DNA of 64,000 nt from Fratercula arctica (taxonomy: Eukaryota > Chordata > Aves > Charadriiformes > Alcidae), in the NCBI GenBank assembly GCA_947846985.1, contig CANTUZ010000001.1:181922955-181986954 (forward strand), given 5' to 3'. The translations under genes were made by a program, and so were the position numbers. Below the pieces are notes generated by a model that saw only the letters and a program-made list of their open reading frames with translations, was not told the DNA's origin and ran no database searches. Below, in pieces: positions 13,337 to 25,100 of the stretch. The first letter of the stretch is position 1. The number at the start of each line of letters is the position of its first letter.

Positions 13337-16300
13337 GTAAAACACTGGAATGAGGCATCGGTTAACTGAACAGCATCTTAGCATTGGGCTAGGGAAGGCG
13401 GGATCTGGGGAGGAAGTCTTCCTTTTGCCAACGTCCATGTGCTGTTTCTATCACATGGCATACTCCTTTTCACTAAGTCATACGGCAACCAGGGCTTTGT
13501 GATGAACAGTAGCATTCTGATCTGATCAGCAGTATTTGAGAATGTGAGCAGTCCCCCACGAGCTGGTGTCTGTGTCTGTGAAGTGAACGTTTGTTGCACA
13601 GAAGACTATCACAACCTGTCTAGCAGCAGGTAGGAAATCTTTAGTCACAGGAACATCACTGAAGCATTCTTTGGTCATCTAAAATGCTTACCTTCAGTGT
13701 TCTGGTTGACATACATGCCAGCAAGTATCCACTGGGCATATAGGCTTTGTTATATTTGCAACTGTAGTAGAGGCATTATTAGAGTTACTGCTGCATCTTT
13801 ACTGAGAGACAAGAAAAATGTGAGACACACACTGAAAACACCTGCAAAAGTGTGATTATTTCATGGAATCACAGAATCATAGCATGGTTGAGGTTGAAAG
13901 GCACCTCTGGAGGTCATCTGGAACAACCCACCTGTTCAAGCAGGGCCACCTGCACAGGCTTTTCAATTTCTCAAAGGAAGGAGACTCCATAAGCTCTGAA
14001 GGCAACCTGTTTCACAGTGAAAAAGTGTCTCTTGATGTTCGTAGGGAACCTCCTGTGTTTCAGTTTGTGCCTGTTGCCTCTTGTCCTGTCACTGAAAAGA
14101 TGCTGATTCCATCTTCTTTGTACCTTCCCTTCAGATATTATACAGCCCAAAATGCACGCATATAAATGCAGAGCTAACAATTAAAATGTACAGATTTATT
14201 AAAAAGAGCAAAGTCAGCAGGATGTAATGACCACCTAATCCAGTGAATTATTCCAGGGGAAGTTTAAAGCAAATGGAAGCCTCCGAGGAGGTGCACTCCC
14301 CTTTCTCAGCTCCTCTTTCTTAGGATCTGTTGAGAATGCTGAAAATTTAGTCTATAGATCATAGGTGGTTGCTGCCCCAGATTAGTTTAGCACTGAAATT
14401 AGATTGTGCAAAGGCATGGAAACTGTGCTTTTGAGCTATGATGTGCAGTGGCCAGGCTTCATTTCCTCTCAGACTTGAAGGCTCTACCTCGTTCAAAGGT
14501 CATTTTCCCCTTACACACACATTACAGCCTTAGTCTTTGACATACTGCAGTGTGCCGGCTCTTCCTGTAGGCTACCAGGTGTTACAGCCCTGGCAGAAAA
14601 GAGGGAGAAAGGCTGAGTGTTGGAAAAATTAGTTTTGCCATTATAAGAACAAGTACCTGTAAAGCACCTCAGGTCTGGATCTTCTCAGCTAAAGTTCAAA
14701 TTGGTGTTGCTTAAAGACGCACTTGAATCTCTATTCTGCCACCTACAGATATATTCCTATTTTCAAAAGACTTGAGCATCCGCATCCATCAAGACTTGTC
14801 AATGCAGTGCGGTTAAATAACAGATTTTTACTACTGTAACTCAGTCTTTTTGTTTCTCTTCCAGCATTGATTACATCTCTGTAGAAGTGCTCTAACAAGT
14901 CCAAGAAAGCCATTTTAAAACATGAAAGAAGATACGGACCTGACCCTTCTTACCCTGAATACTCTGTGCTCCCCACTGATGCTGGCACACAAGGAATGTA
15001 CGTTTGAACAGATTGCTGCCTGTGTCAGCTTTTGACACTCAGCTGCTAATATGCTCTTGATAGCATGTTGCTGTCTGGTGTTTGATCTTACCACATGCCC
15101 TACTTGGGTTACATCTGATGTCTCTGTCAGAAGTATAGATACATGGATCCAGGTGCCTGCTGACATATTTCTTTTTAACCCTGGTAAACCCCGCCACCGC
15201 ACAAGAAACTCAGTATTGTCTCTCTGTGAGATAAAGACTGCTGGAGGAACTGACTCTTGGCAGTCATCGAACGTGACTGGTAACAGCTCTAGGATAGTTA
15301 GATCCAGAAAAGAAAAAAATGACTTTCAGTGCTACCAGGCAGGGATAACCATCCTCATCACCAGCACAAACCCCCCAGCTGGAGCAAACCAGAGGCAGGA
15401 GCTCACAGCACTACGGGCAGTTTGAAACTCTTCAATCACTGCTGTGCGCCATCAGTCGCACCCCAGGAAATCCCTTGTGTCCTTCATAGAAAGGTCACCC
15501 CCTCAGATCACTCCCACCAGCAGCCTCTTTCCACTTCCCCCACAGTTACAGCCATCATCTCCCTTGCTGGGAAATACAGGATGGAGCACTTTTTGAATTA
15601 GGTAACACAACAAATTATCTGGAATTCACTTAAATTTTCCAGTGTGACTGAAGTTCCCAGGTTCTGCTGAACACCAAGAAGCATGGTATCCCCAGGTGCT
15701 GCTGGGAAACTTTCTAATTACTGTGTAACTAAGTCTATTGCATGGTTTCAGGGGAACAAGGTAGAGGGTAGGTGCTGGAGGGAGGTAGAAGGCAGGTGCT
15801 CCTGTGCCACAGGGCTCACATCCAGCAGCCATGGGGAGCCAGGGAAAGCAAGTGCACCTTCGCCTCAAGGGTGAACTTAGGGATGTTGTTTAAGGCCACC
15901 ATCTTTTTGAGTCTGAGGGCCTGTGTGGAAAGTTAAGCGCAGCGTAGCAAGCGGGCACAATTCAAAGAAGTCTCTTTAGAAGTGATGCAAAACAAGCCAG
16001 AGAAAGTGGGATTAAAGCTGTACACGGAATGAAATAAGTATCTGCAAGCCTTTTTGCACCACGGGGCCTACTTAAGCCCTGCACACCAGGCCAGGCTCTC
16101 AGGCCACACCTGCAGCGGGGACGGAGAAACGTGAACTCTCTCAGTAAATCCCCACACTGTGCTGGGGCTGCAAAACAGACCACCCACACCAGGGCCCAAA
16201 TGCAGATCATTCCAGGAGGGGAACACTGATTTCTTTCAATGTTAAATTGCAGATCTACTCACACTTCGAAGTCCTTCATTCTGCCAAAACAAAAACATTG

Positions 16301-17488
16301 CCACGACAACTTGGAGACAACGTTGTGTGAGATAAGGCCCTGGGAATATCAGATTTCTACAAACTGTCAGAATAGACAATATGACTTTGTTATATTGCAG
16401 TTACCTAAGAGGCTGATGAATTTTAGTTTCCTCCCTTTCAGATTGTTTTAGGCATTTTATTTTTTTCTTCAGAGTAACGACTCTGATTGATTGAAAATGC
16501 TGTTATGCCATCTGGTAAATCTCCCATGCTGTGAAGGAAACAATATCCAGGCTCTTCTGCCAACAAGAATATCCAGTTTAGATTATTAAAACTCGAGGCA
16601 TTATTGAATTCATCTGCAAAAGGATGCAGTCAGCAGCACAAGATTCTAGCAGTCTCATATCCCCTAATACTGTGATTCAAAGTGAAGTTTTGGCACAAGC
16701 TACGAGGAGGAAGGAAAGCTTAAGTCTGGATGATAAACGGCCAGCACATATATGTGTTTAAAAGAAATGGGTCTTGGATGAAGAAAAGAGTCTGGTCTTA
16801 TCTGGCCAGAAGAGGCCAAACTTATCCTTGCATAGGTGGGATAGTCTTTCATTCATTACAGGCAGTGGGACCCCACCCACACAAAACTGATTAAGAGGAA
16901 TTGGCACAGAAGGAAAGACAGACATTTGAAGGAATGGATCATAATTTTTCCTTCTCACAGTTGTGCAGAGAAATTGTCAAATATTATTTTTTGTGAGTAG
17001 GGGTCTTTTGCACAGGTGAAACAAAAGTTTCAGATCACATGCACAGGTGTTGTAGACCATGATAAAAGGGGAGTGAAAGTTATTACACCGCTTTACTCCC
17101 GAAAAGCCTATTAGTGCTTATTTGGAAAGTTAAAAGTCTGTGGCACTCCATTTTCATAAGTGAAAATCCTAAACAGTTTGTGAGGAGCTGCAGGTTTGCT
17201 GACCTTATGTTGAAATGAGGCAGATCAGCAGTTCTCAGGTGTGCTGACTGGCAGGGATCCATACATCCGTCCAGCAGCTGACCTGCAGAGGCACTGCACA
17301 GTCCACCCCATACCATGCCTTTAAGGCCCTTTGGGTGCAGTACCAGTGGTATGGAACTTTGGGTGCAATACCAATCTAGGGTGGTAAGGACACCTTGGAT
17401 TCTGGGAGACACATCAAGGTTTGTGTAAGGTTCAAACATCCTGAATGTTTAAAAGGCTTCTGATAGCAGCTTGTTGTTTGTCTTTCAG
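13337..17488 (+). other. ARRDC5: Intron 1 of the ARRDC5-like gene
   Basis: The intron of about 4.15 kb has a GTAAAA donor and a TTGTCTTTCAG acceptor. It holds a CR1 fragment at 13864-14152. No other exon was supportable. A short internal duplication lies near 17328-17375, where CTTTGGGTGCA occurs twice about 28 bases apart. Confidence 0.85.
13864..14152 (-). mobile_element. CR1 LINE fragment, 3' end
   Basis: The + strand begins with the reverse-complemented tail (GGAATCACAGAATCATAGCATGG). It continues through AGGCACCTCTGGAGGTCATCTGG, GGAGACTCCATAAGC, GAACCTCCTGTGTTTCAGTTTG and CTTCAGATATTATACA. This is the standard order of an antisense CR1 3' region. The element is old and gapped and lies inside intron 1 of the ARRDC5-like gene in antisense orientation. 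The right-hand limit is approximate. Confidence 0.9.
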
Positions 17489-17697
17489 ATGGCTGGCTGG
17501 ATTCTGGGGTCCACACCTTTGACTTCCACTTCACTTTTCCTCCAAATATTCCCTCCACATTTGCCAGCAAAATTGGCTGCATCTCCTACTTTGTTCAAGG
17601 GACTTGCTCCAGCAGCCAAGTTGTCTTAGCTAAAGAGGAGAGACGCTTACTGCTGCAAGGCATTGCTGGTGACTGCAGAAGACACACGAAAGACACG
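17489..17697 (+). CDS. ARRDC5: ARRDC5-like alpha-arrestin, coding exon 2
   Basis: The exon completes codon 85 (G|AT, Asp) and encodes residues 86-154. It holds the second half of the arrestin N domain: GVHTFDFHF, then PPNIPSTFASKIGCISYFVQ, the usual alpha-arrestin stretch in which a substrate-facing strand is followed by a conserved Pro-Ser-Thr-Phe and a Gly. The following AKEERRLLLQG matches the strand that leads into the interdomain linker in mammalian ARRDC5. The acceptor is TCTTTCAG and the donor ACG|GTAAGG, leaving phase 0. The frame is open throughout and fits both neighbouring exons, which argues for an intact gene rather than a pseudogene. Confidence 0.9.
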
Positions 17698-18389
17698 GTA
17701 AGGGGAACAAGCTATCTGAGTTGGAGACACACAGACCTACCCTGTTCTGATCCAGAGCTGTAACAGCTTACTGCTGAGTGCCCATGAACTTTTAGCTCTG
17801 AGTTGCTTCCTTTTAGCATTTAAATGACACTTTGATATCTTCTGCCATCTTTGTCTTAGGGCTTGCAGCAAGATGTTTATTTTCTAGTATACAAGGTGCA
17901 TTGTAAGACTGCAAGGATGACATGTAGGGAGCACTTTGAGATCCAGGATGAGGGAAAAGGGAGGTTATTCTCTTACTTTGAAGTCTAAACTTTGGGCAAG
18001 CATCCCCAATTGGGAGGTGCCTTTTTTACTGAACTCTACGTATACTGGGACGGTCAGTCAAAGGTCATCAGGACATCTAGAACGTGATGATTCTAATAAT
18101 TTTGTGGCCTCCCTCTAAACTTGGGTACAGATAGCTAGAGGTGACAATGTTTACATGTGCACACATTAATTCTTTGCACATGTGCTCAGGAGGACTGTGC
18201 TAATTCAGCCACGTCACATTCGGTGCAGTGAGAAAGACTGTCCTCTGGGTTAATGGTGGGGCTTGTGGGGAGAGTTGAGCAGCCTCAGCTGTTGTGTTAA
18301 GAGTTTATGCATGTGGTGTTTGGGAATCACCCCGTATCCAGCACAAGAACTCACCGTGCTTTGCCTTTCCACTCACCCTCTCCATGCAG
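17698..18389 (+). other. ARRDC5: Intron 2 of the ARRDC5-like gene
   Basis: A short intron of 692 bases with a GTAAGG donor and a CTCTCCATGCAG acceptor. The frame upstream of the acceptor happens to be open from 18294, so an open frame starting there includes about 32 intron-derived codons that should not be counted as protein. No repeat is recognised inside. Confidence 0.88.
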
Positions 18390-18983
18390 GCCCCACTGGT
18401 GGTGGAAGTTAGGAAGGATGTAGTTTATTTCTGCTGCTTCAAACGTGGCTTTGTGACCCTTCGGATTTCCCTGGAGAAAAGCATATTTTGCCCTGGTGAC
18501 ACCATTGTCTTCATGACAGATATTGCCAACAGGACATGCAAGTATGTTAGAAAGGTCATTTTTGCTTTACACTGCATTGTCCTGCATAAGGGCTTCAGCA
18601 GTAGGGGAGAACCACGCTACTTAGAAGACCAAAGTGAGGTGACGAGGTTGGAGTCCCGGACAGACACAGCTCCCTTTGAGGCCATGAGAGTTTCCAGTGC
18701 ACTGGTTCTGCCAAAACCCATGCCTGTCACCAGCACTCTCATGGAAAATAAAATCATGGCATTCAGGTACGAGCTGGTAGGCACCTCTGACCTTCCTTGT
18801 ACCACGTCCACCATCATGGTCAGGGTGCCCATCGTCATAGCAGCCACACCGAAGCACTTCTCTGTGGAGCAGAACACCGTGACTCTGCATGAAAATGAAG
18901 GTGACATCTCAAAGGGGGTGAGCCTTCACAGAGACATCTCTGACACTGACCCAGGAGCAATTGCCAGCAGATTCATGGAATGA
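18390..18983 (+). CDS. ARRDC5: ARRDC5-like alpha-arrestin, terminal coding exon 3
   Basis: The exon starts in phase 0 and encodes residues 155-351, with TGA at 18981-18983. It carries the arrestin C domain. Visible pieces are APLVVEV leading in, LEKSIFCPGDTIVF (the conserved Pro-Gly turn), VIFALHCIVLHKGF, FRYELVGTSDLPC and VRVPIVIA, which closes the fold. A tail of about 45 residues follows with no recognisable motif. No PPxY motif is present in any of the three exons, so NEDD4-type ligase recruitment as in ARRDC1-4 and TXNIP is not suggested; this fits ARRDC5. The total of 351 residues is close to the roughly 340 of mammalian ARRDC5, which also has three coding exons. Confidence 0.9.
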   Translation, partial: APLVVEVRKDVVYFCCFKRGFVTLRISLEKSIFCPGDTIVFMTDIANRTCKYVRKVIFALHCIVLHKGFSSRGEPRYLEDQSEVTRLESRTDTAPFEAMRVSSALVLPKPMPVTSTLMENKIMAFRYELVGTSDLPCTTSTIMVRVPIVIAATPKHFSVEQNTVTLHENEGDISKGVSLHRDISDTDPGAIASRFME

Positions 18984-19779
18984 AAGATTTTTCTGCAAAA
19001 ATCCACGTACACTTGCTGTATACTTCCACAGGAGGAGCCTGCTTTTGTGGAAATGGGCCAGTGATTCCCAAAAAAAGAGGAGTAAAGCTAGCCAAAGCCC
19101 AAGATCAGGAAGGCACATAAGGGGACCCCATAATTCTATTAAACTGATAACTGGATAAGGAAGAGCAGGAGACTCAGCAATTACCTAGGTAGAGAGGGGA
19201 CACTTTGCAGGCCCGCAGGATGGCCATGCTCCTGTCCATGGGAAAAGAGCCCACCCCAGCATTATCTAAAGGTATGCATCAAACATGCAGACCCTGGTGG
19301 GAGTGCAGAACAAGCTGTTTGAAAGCCAGCTGTGAGATGAGTCAGATGTTGGGCAGAAGACAGACTGCTTGCCACAACGGGACCTGTGGGAAATGCTCTC
19401 TACATGGCAGGGTGGGTGGCTGAAGAGCCTGGGAGACCCCTGGGGCGAGGAGGGCAGCCAGGCAGCTAGGGGATGTGCAAGACCTGTGGCTGCTGAGGCA
19501 GAGGGAGGGCAGCAGGCTGAGAAAGCAACCATTACCCAGCATCACCCCTGCAATGAGAAGCAAAGATCAGCCATCAGCTCTGCTTCACTGTCACCTGCAG
19601 GTAAAACCGTGGGTCAGCTCCATGAGCTCCATGCAGAGCACACCCTCAGTGAGATGGCAGGTGGTGTGGTGCTGGGGGAGACTGAGACAGCAGTCAGTCA
19701 TCCTGACAAGCAGAGGGACACGAGCAGGCCAGAGAAGCAGCTTGTCCCAGGGACGTGATGTGCGTGTGGCCCATGGTGC
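18984..19779 (+). other. Presumed 3' UTR and downstream flank of the ARRDC5-like gene
   Basis: The first candidate polyadenylation signal after the stop is ATTAAA at 19138-19143. The next is AATAAA at 19965-19970, inside repeat copy B, so that repeat could supply an alternative 3' end. From 19.2 to 19.75 kb the sequence is G/C-rich, with overlapping frames on both strands and no recognised protein. Confidence 0.4.
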
Positions 19780-20027
19780 AACCACATGTGTGTGTATGTG
19801 TCAGTCTGGGTGACCAGAAGGTTTTGGGGTTAGAAGGGTGTTTAAGATTTTGTTGGTGTTTATTAACATTTGCTAAGTGTCTAGTAATGCAGTTTATCTG
19901 TTGTATTGCTGATATCGAACCTGAATGTGAAGCCCACTGACTGCTGGTCAGTTAGGTGCTGTTGAATAAATCGCTCTGATCCTGACATGATTTAAGCCAC
20001 GTGAGCTGAGCAGCTTTGCCCTGGGGC
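19780..20027 (+). repeat. Dispersed repeat copy B (possible LTR-like)
   Basis: Direct, diverged counterpart of 12700-12962. The best-preserved blocks are GGTGTTTATTAACATTTGCT and AAGTGTCT near 19857-19884, and GTCAGTTAGGTGCTG with GAATAAATCGCTCTGATCC near 19947-19982. It carries AATAAA at 19965-19970. Copies A and B flank the ARRDC5-like gene about 7 kb apart, but the gene keeps its introns, so it was not carried as a processed insert between LTRs. Confidence 0.65.
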
Positions 20028-20705
20028 AGGCTTTGGCTGTGGTTTGCCCCAGTGGGTGCCAGCCAGGCGGGGCTGCCCTCCCCGTGTCCCTGCGGGCTCC
20101 CACCGTGTCCCCAGGCTCTCCAAGGGCAGCTGGCCTCTGTCGCCCTTTGGCACAACCCCAACCCCACAGCAGGGCTCTTGCAGCAGTCATCTGGTGGGAC
20201 TCACCTACCCACACAGCTATGGCCTCACCTGACACCTGCAGGCAAGCGGCACCTCCCGTCCCGCACTCCTGCATCTCCACAGTTTGTTCCATGGGAAGGG
20301 CGGTGAGGAATGGGGAAGATGATAAGCTGAAGACCTGTGGGGCCACCTTCCTTACATCTGTTCCTGTACCCAGCCGCTCTTATAGGACCAAAAAATCACC
20401 ACTCACCCCTGTGGCTCAGCCCCACTAAACACCTGCGTGCATTTCAATGCCCTCCACCTCCTGCCCACCCCTCTGTGCCTTTGCACCGTTGCCTCTGCCA
20501 TGTAACCTTTGGCACGATCCAAAATCCTTTCCAACCCAAAATAGCCATTACCAGCCAGGCTGGGAGCAAAGGAGCCATGCCGGCATCCTGCTCCCACTGC
20601 ACTGTGGTCCCCATGCTGGGGGATGCTGCATCTCACTCATGTTGAAGTCCACTGACACCAGAATGAGACAGAGGTTTCACAGATGAAATCCACGGGCAGA
20701 ATAAA
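20028..20705. other. Intergenic, G/C-rich, no gene seen
   Basis: Frames of up to about 130 codons overlap on both strands at once, an effect of low stop-codon density in G/C-rich DNA. None resembles a known protein. Confidence 0.5.
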
Positions 20706-21110
20706 CTCTCCTGTAAGGACAGGTTGAGAGAGTTGGGGCTGTTCAGCCTGGAGAAGAGAAAGCTCTGGGGAGACCTTATAGCGGCCTTCCAGAACCCAAA
20801 GGGGGCCTACAGGAAAGGTGGGGAAGGACTATTTATTAGGGAGTGTAGTGATAGGACAAGAGGTAACAGTTTTAAACTGAAAGAGGGGACATATAGATTA
20901 GAAATTCTTTACTGTGAGGGTGGTGAGGCACTGGAACAGGTTGCCCAGAGAAGCTGTGGATGCCCCATCCCTGGAAGTGTTCAAGGCCAGGCTGGATGGG
21001 GCTCTGAGCAGCCTGGTCTAGTGGGAGGTGTCCCTGCCCATGGCAGGGGGTTGGAACTGGATGATCTTTAAGGTCCCTTCCAACCTGAACCATTCTATGA
21101 TTCTATGATT
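20706..21110 (+). mobile_element. CR1 LINE fragment, 3' end of ORF2 plus 3' tail
   Basis: The same CR1 type as 1690-2290. It starts at the CTCTCCTGTAAGGACAGG block, reads RELGLFSLEKRKLWGDLIAAF, then CSDRTRGNSFKLKEG. A short deletion before the [12 protein letters not shown] segment shifts the frame relative to the longer copy. It ends with GGTCCCTTCCAACCTGAACC and two ATTCTATG units. It is a 5'-truncated, inactive copy. Confidence 0.93.
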
Positions 21111-21473
21111 CCCCATATCCCATTCCCCATGGGATAGAAGATGCAGGGTGTGGTCTCGCTCCACCTTCTTGCCCTGCCACAGACTGGGGCAGAGGTGTGG
21201 GGTGATGCCACCTCTCCTGGTGCCAGGTGTTTGCTGCTAGGAGAGACATCTCACTGCTCCGTGACCAGCATCCCCTCCCCAGCTCACAGAGCGCCCTGGC
21301 TTTCTCCTCCCACCTCTGGAGACAGCTTAGAAATGAGATTACACTGACCAAGCTTAACTAAAAGCGGCAGCAGGTCTGTTAGTGGTGACTTACATATGCT
21401 TTCGGCAGCAAATTGCCAGGCAGCCCCAGCCCAGGGGTTTGCATGTCTGCAGCCATCCCCATAGCTGCCCAGG

Positions 21474-21643
21474 CGCCTGGCCGGAGCGGTGTCACCACAC
21501 ACGGAGGGAGCGCAGGGTTTCTCCCACCGCCTGCCTTTCACCAGTCCCTGTGTGCTCAGATTGACCTTCATCGGCAAAACGCCCCAGCCCGCGCCGGGCT
21601 GAGACACCGCGCAGCACTTGTCGCATCCTGCTGCTCACATGCG
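21474..21643. promoter_or_regulatory. Small CpG-rich cluster, possible promoter
   Basis: About 15 CpG dinucleotides fall within roughly 170 bases, for example around GCGCCTGGCCGGAGCGG, CCCGCGCCGGGC and CACCGCGCAGC. The surrounding sequence is CpG-poor. Local clusters like this in bird genomes often mark promoters or unmethylated elements, but the segment is short and G/C-rich intergenic DNA extends to its left. The nearest downstream exon-like segment on the + strand is at 22135. Confidence 0.35.
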
Positions 21644-22134
21644 CTCTCACTCAGCTAATGTTTCCCCTCATCCTGTCCCTAGAAATAGTATTTATCACAC
21701 TGACACTGACAGGGCCCTTTCACATCTCAGATGAGACTGTATATCAGGATGCTACGTGCAGAATCCCGTTACAAATGGATTGTTGTTTTACAGGTCTCCC
21801 TGTTTCATCGTTCCAGCAAAAATTAATGCACTCACAGCATACATGACAGGAGCATGTTAGAAGAATATTTTTCACTGCTTGTCTTTTGAACTTCCAGTGT
21901 TGCTTCTCGGTGACACTTGATACAGCTGAAGGAAAAACACAACCCGGCATAAATTCTGAAGTTGCCATCACATAAGCAATGGCAGGAAAGGAATTTAACT
22001 ACTTCCTTTTTGCAAAATATAATTTGCAAAGAAAGAATAGGATGTCAACATTTAGGGGGATAAAAGAGTAGCTTTGTAACTTCTTTGCATGTTACTTGCT
22101 GTGATATGAAGCACTATTGAAATCTATTTTCCAG

Positions 22135-22199
22135 ACTCGCAATATCCGAACCCAGACTGAGATCAGCCAAGTCAGGAAGGCAGTTGAGGAAGAACTGAG
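22135..22199 (+). other. Exon-like segment, gene unknown
   Basis: A 65-base segment lies between TCTATTTTCCAG and a GTATTT donor. Only one of the three frames is open, reading TRNIRTQTEISQVRKAVEEE then LR. The translation is strongly charged and helical-looking, like a coiled-coil exon, and I do not recognise the protein. It enters in phase 0 and leaves two bases over. It is not phase-compatible with the 7916 or 9100 segments, and joining it to 28021 gives a stop after nine codons. Confidence 0.25.
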
Positions 22200-25100
22200 G
22201 TATTTTCGCTTCTCATTACGGCCACCTTGCTGGCATTTTCATGGCAGGAAACAACGGATGTCTGATGCTAGCAAACCTGCCTTCTGATTTCAAAAACTTC
22301 ATTTCTCCAGATGGAATATATGCCAGGGTGAAATACGCCTAATCCTGTTCCTGGGATGTTTCACACAGTGTCTGTGTGTGTGTGAATCTCATGAAGCAAA
22401 TAAAACATTTGACAGCAACAAAATAGAAAGGCCAAAGTCCTAATAAAATAGACAAGCAATGGGATGCCTGACTTCTGGGAACTTGGGCAAGTGATTTCAC
22501 ATCCCAGCATTTTAATTTTCCTTTCTACCTTCGGTTGTCTTTTGTATTGCAAATTCTTCAAGCAGTTCCTTTCCGATATTTACAGTCTTATTTGTGTAAG
22601 GCACTTACAAGCTCCTGTGATATAAATAGTGACAAGAGCAATAAGATGAGTGGGTAGTTTGAGTAAAGGACATTTTTCCATCAGACTACAGAAGATGGAG
22701 CAGAAAGGTCTCTAGGAAAGGTCTTGTTAACTGCCTCCTTCGCTTCTCCACAGAGATGGTGGAGATTTTTGTGATGTAAAGTTGGAGCCATTAAAACACC
22801 AGGAGGGACATTTGGGCTATCAGTGTTTGATCCTTCATGTGCCTTTTGCAAGGCACTAAAATACACCCAAATGAACCAGATGCCTTTGAAGTCTAGTCAG
22901 ACCATTATCACACCGCGTCTTTGTAACACTCTTTAGAGCAAGAGGGCTAACCCCCCAGGTGCAGTGACCTAAAATATCCATACAGCGCATGTGGACCCGC
23001 GCTTGCACCTTTGGATGGCCCTGCATGAATTTCACAAACCTGTTAGGGCAGAGTGGTTATTGACTAAGGACTCGTCACTGCGCTCTCTGATGTGATGGAG
23101 GTATCGCCTGGGTTTGAAAACTGAAACAAAACCCCACTCTTTCAGGTGCAACAACACACATTTCCACGGAGGTTTCATTACATGCTGCACACTAAGCCTA
23201 CCTGTAACTGATAGGTCCAACAAATAATTATATTGGCCCTCATAGGCAGACTTACTGTGAAAATGGAGCAGGAGGTTACTGTCGACTTCTGCTACATTTG
23301 CTTTAGCTGCGTTTATAGAAATAACAAACTCTTTAGACCTTGGAATCAATATTCTTTTTTCTTTTTTCTTTTTCTTTTTGAATGAGTGATGCCTGAAGTC
23401 TCTCCAGGACCCCATAGGAAAGAGTTTGATCTCTGCCCCCTCTGGGATTATTTCTGAGGAGCAGCTTTCCTATGGAGCTGGTGGGATTTGTGCAGGTCAG
23501 AAGTGATGGAAAGGGTGCAAAGAGAGCAGAGATGGCACACATGAAGGGAAAACGGCTATATTGTCTACTCACAATTTAATTTTAACCTTGCACAGATTTT
23601 GGAAAACATTCAATTTTTGTGTAGTTTCATGAAGCAAAAATAGAAATCTTTCTCTTTCCAGTAACCATGGAAACGTGGAAACAATGATTACTGGAAATTA
23701 TCTGTTCTTGTGGGATCAGGTTGGTGTTATCGCAGGATGACACAGAAGTTAAGCCACACGTGCGTCCTCAGCAGCGTTACCTGGCAAGGCTGCCACAGTC
23801 AACAGGGAACGAACTTCACAAAGGTCCTCAAACACCTGGAGCAGCTGGAGCTGCTGCAGTTCTGGAATACATTAATTCTAGCTGCTGTTGGCTCAAGCAA
23901 TGCCTGCTTTCAGCAAATGACTTTATGAATGATTAAATACTGAAACTCTGACTACTGAGTATATGTTTCATTGTCCAAAAGACTTAGTAGCCACCAGCAC
24001 ATTGACTCCCTTTATGTCCCCTTAAATCTGACAAGGAAAGGTCAGTAAGACATGCAGCGTCTCAGAAGCAGTCATCATCAACATTTATCTCTGTTTCAAG
24101 GGAGGGAGAGTCCATCAATACATTTTTAAAAACCTGTTTTTGAATAAGATAGTCTCTTGTTACCTAGTTCCTTTGCCTTTGTCTTTCTACCCTTTAAAAT
24201 TACACAGGCTCTTCAAATAAGCTACTAAGAGAAAAATGTGGATTAAATGGTATTGATTTGTTTGATCTTTGTACGTCCATCCTCTCCTTTACTGCTTAAA
24301 CCTCCTGCTTTTCTGCAAAGTTGTCATTCTCCCTTTCACATTTCTTTAAGTAACCTGCCACCTTCCCAGATGAGAACTTGACTGGGGCCAGCTTTCTTCT
24401 GATTGCCTCTGCTAGACTTGCTGGGAGGGAAGGGCTCCTTAGTTGCACTGGCTACACCTCAATTAAAACAAAACAAGCCCCTGACCAGCCTGGCCTTCAT
24501 CCACATTACACGCAAGCATTGGTTTCTAATCTATTTTTCCTTTTGGAGATTAGTTCTAACACTCTTGTGTGTGCAGACATACATGAGGCCAGTAAGGGAA
24601 AGTCAATATGAATGGAAGTCTGAGAAGAAAGAAGTCTTTTTTTTTCAGCTAATCTAAATGATTTTCCAGTTAATAAAGATCACAGTATGGTTGTATAGAT
24701 TAATGACTTGGGCAATGCATAAGTTCAGCTATTCAACTGGTTTCCTACTGACCACTCCACACAGGTTTTGCAAAAATGTAATAATCCATTCTATTAATGG
24801 GTGCTACTGGTTCTTCTAAATGCAGTATAATAAAGTATGGCTCTTTTATGAGTAATGTTAAACATTCACTCAGGGTAATTGATTACATGAGCCAAGGATT
24901 GCAAATTGAAGAGATAATTGACTTCTTCAATATGCAAATACAGTACCAAGCAATAAACAGATACCAGTTACACCAGTATGAAATATAATTACAATTAACT
25001 TCGGCATCACAAAGAAACTATCTTGATTTTTTTCAATACTTTCATGCCATTTTCTGCTTTCAGTTATGCCTGTGTAGCATCTAGTGAGAACTGGTGTGGC

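Noticed and set aside
12700..20027. A full LTR retrotransposon spanning the two direct repeats
   Set aside because: The interior holds an intron-containing host gene and no gag, pol or env-like frame, so the repeats are not the ends of one element.
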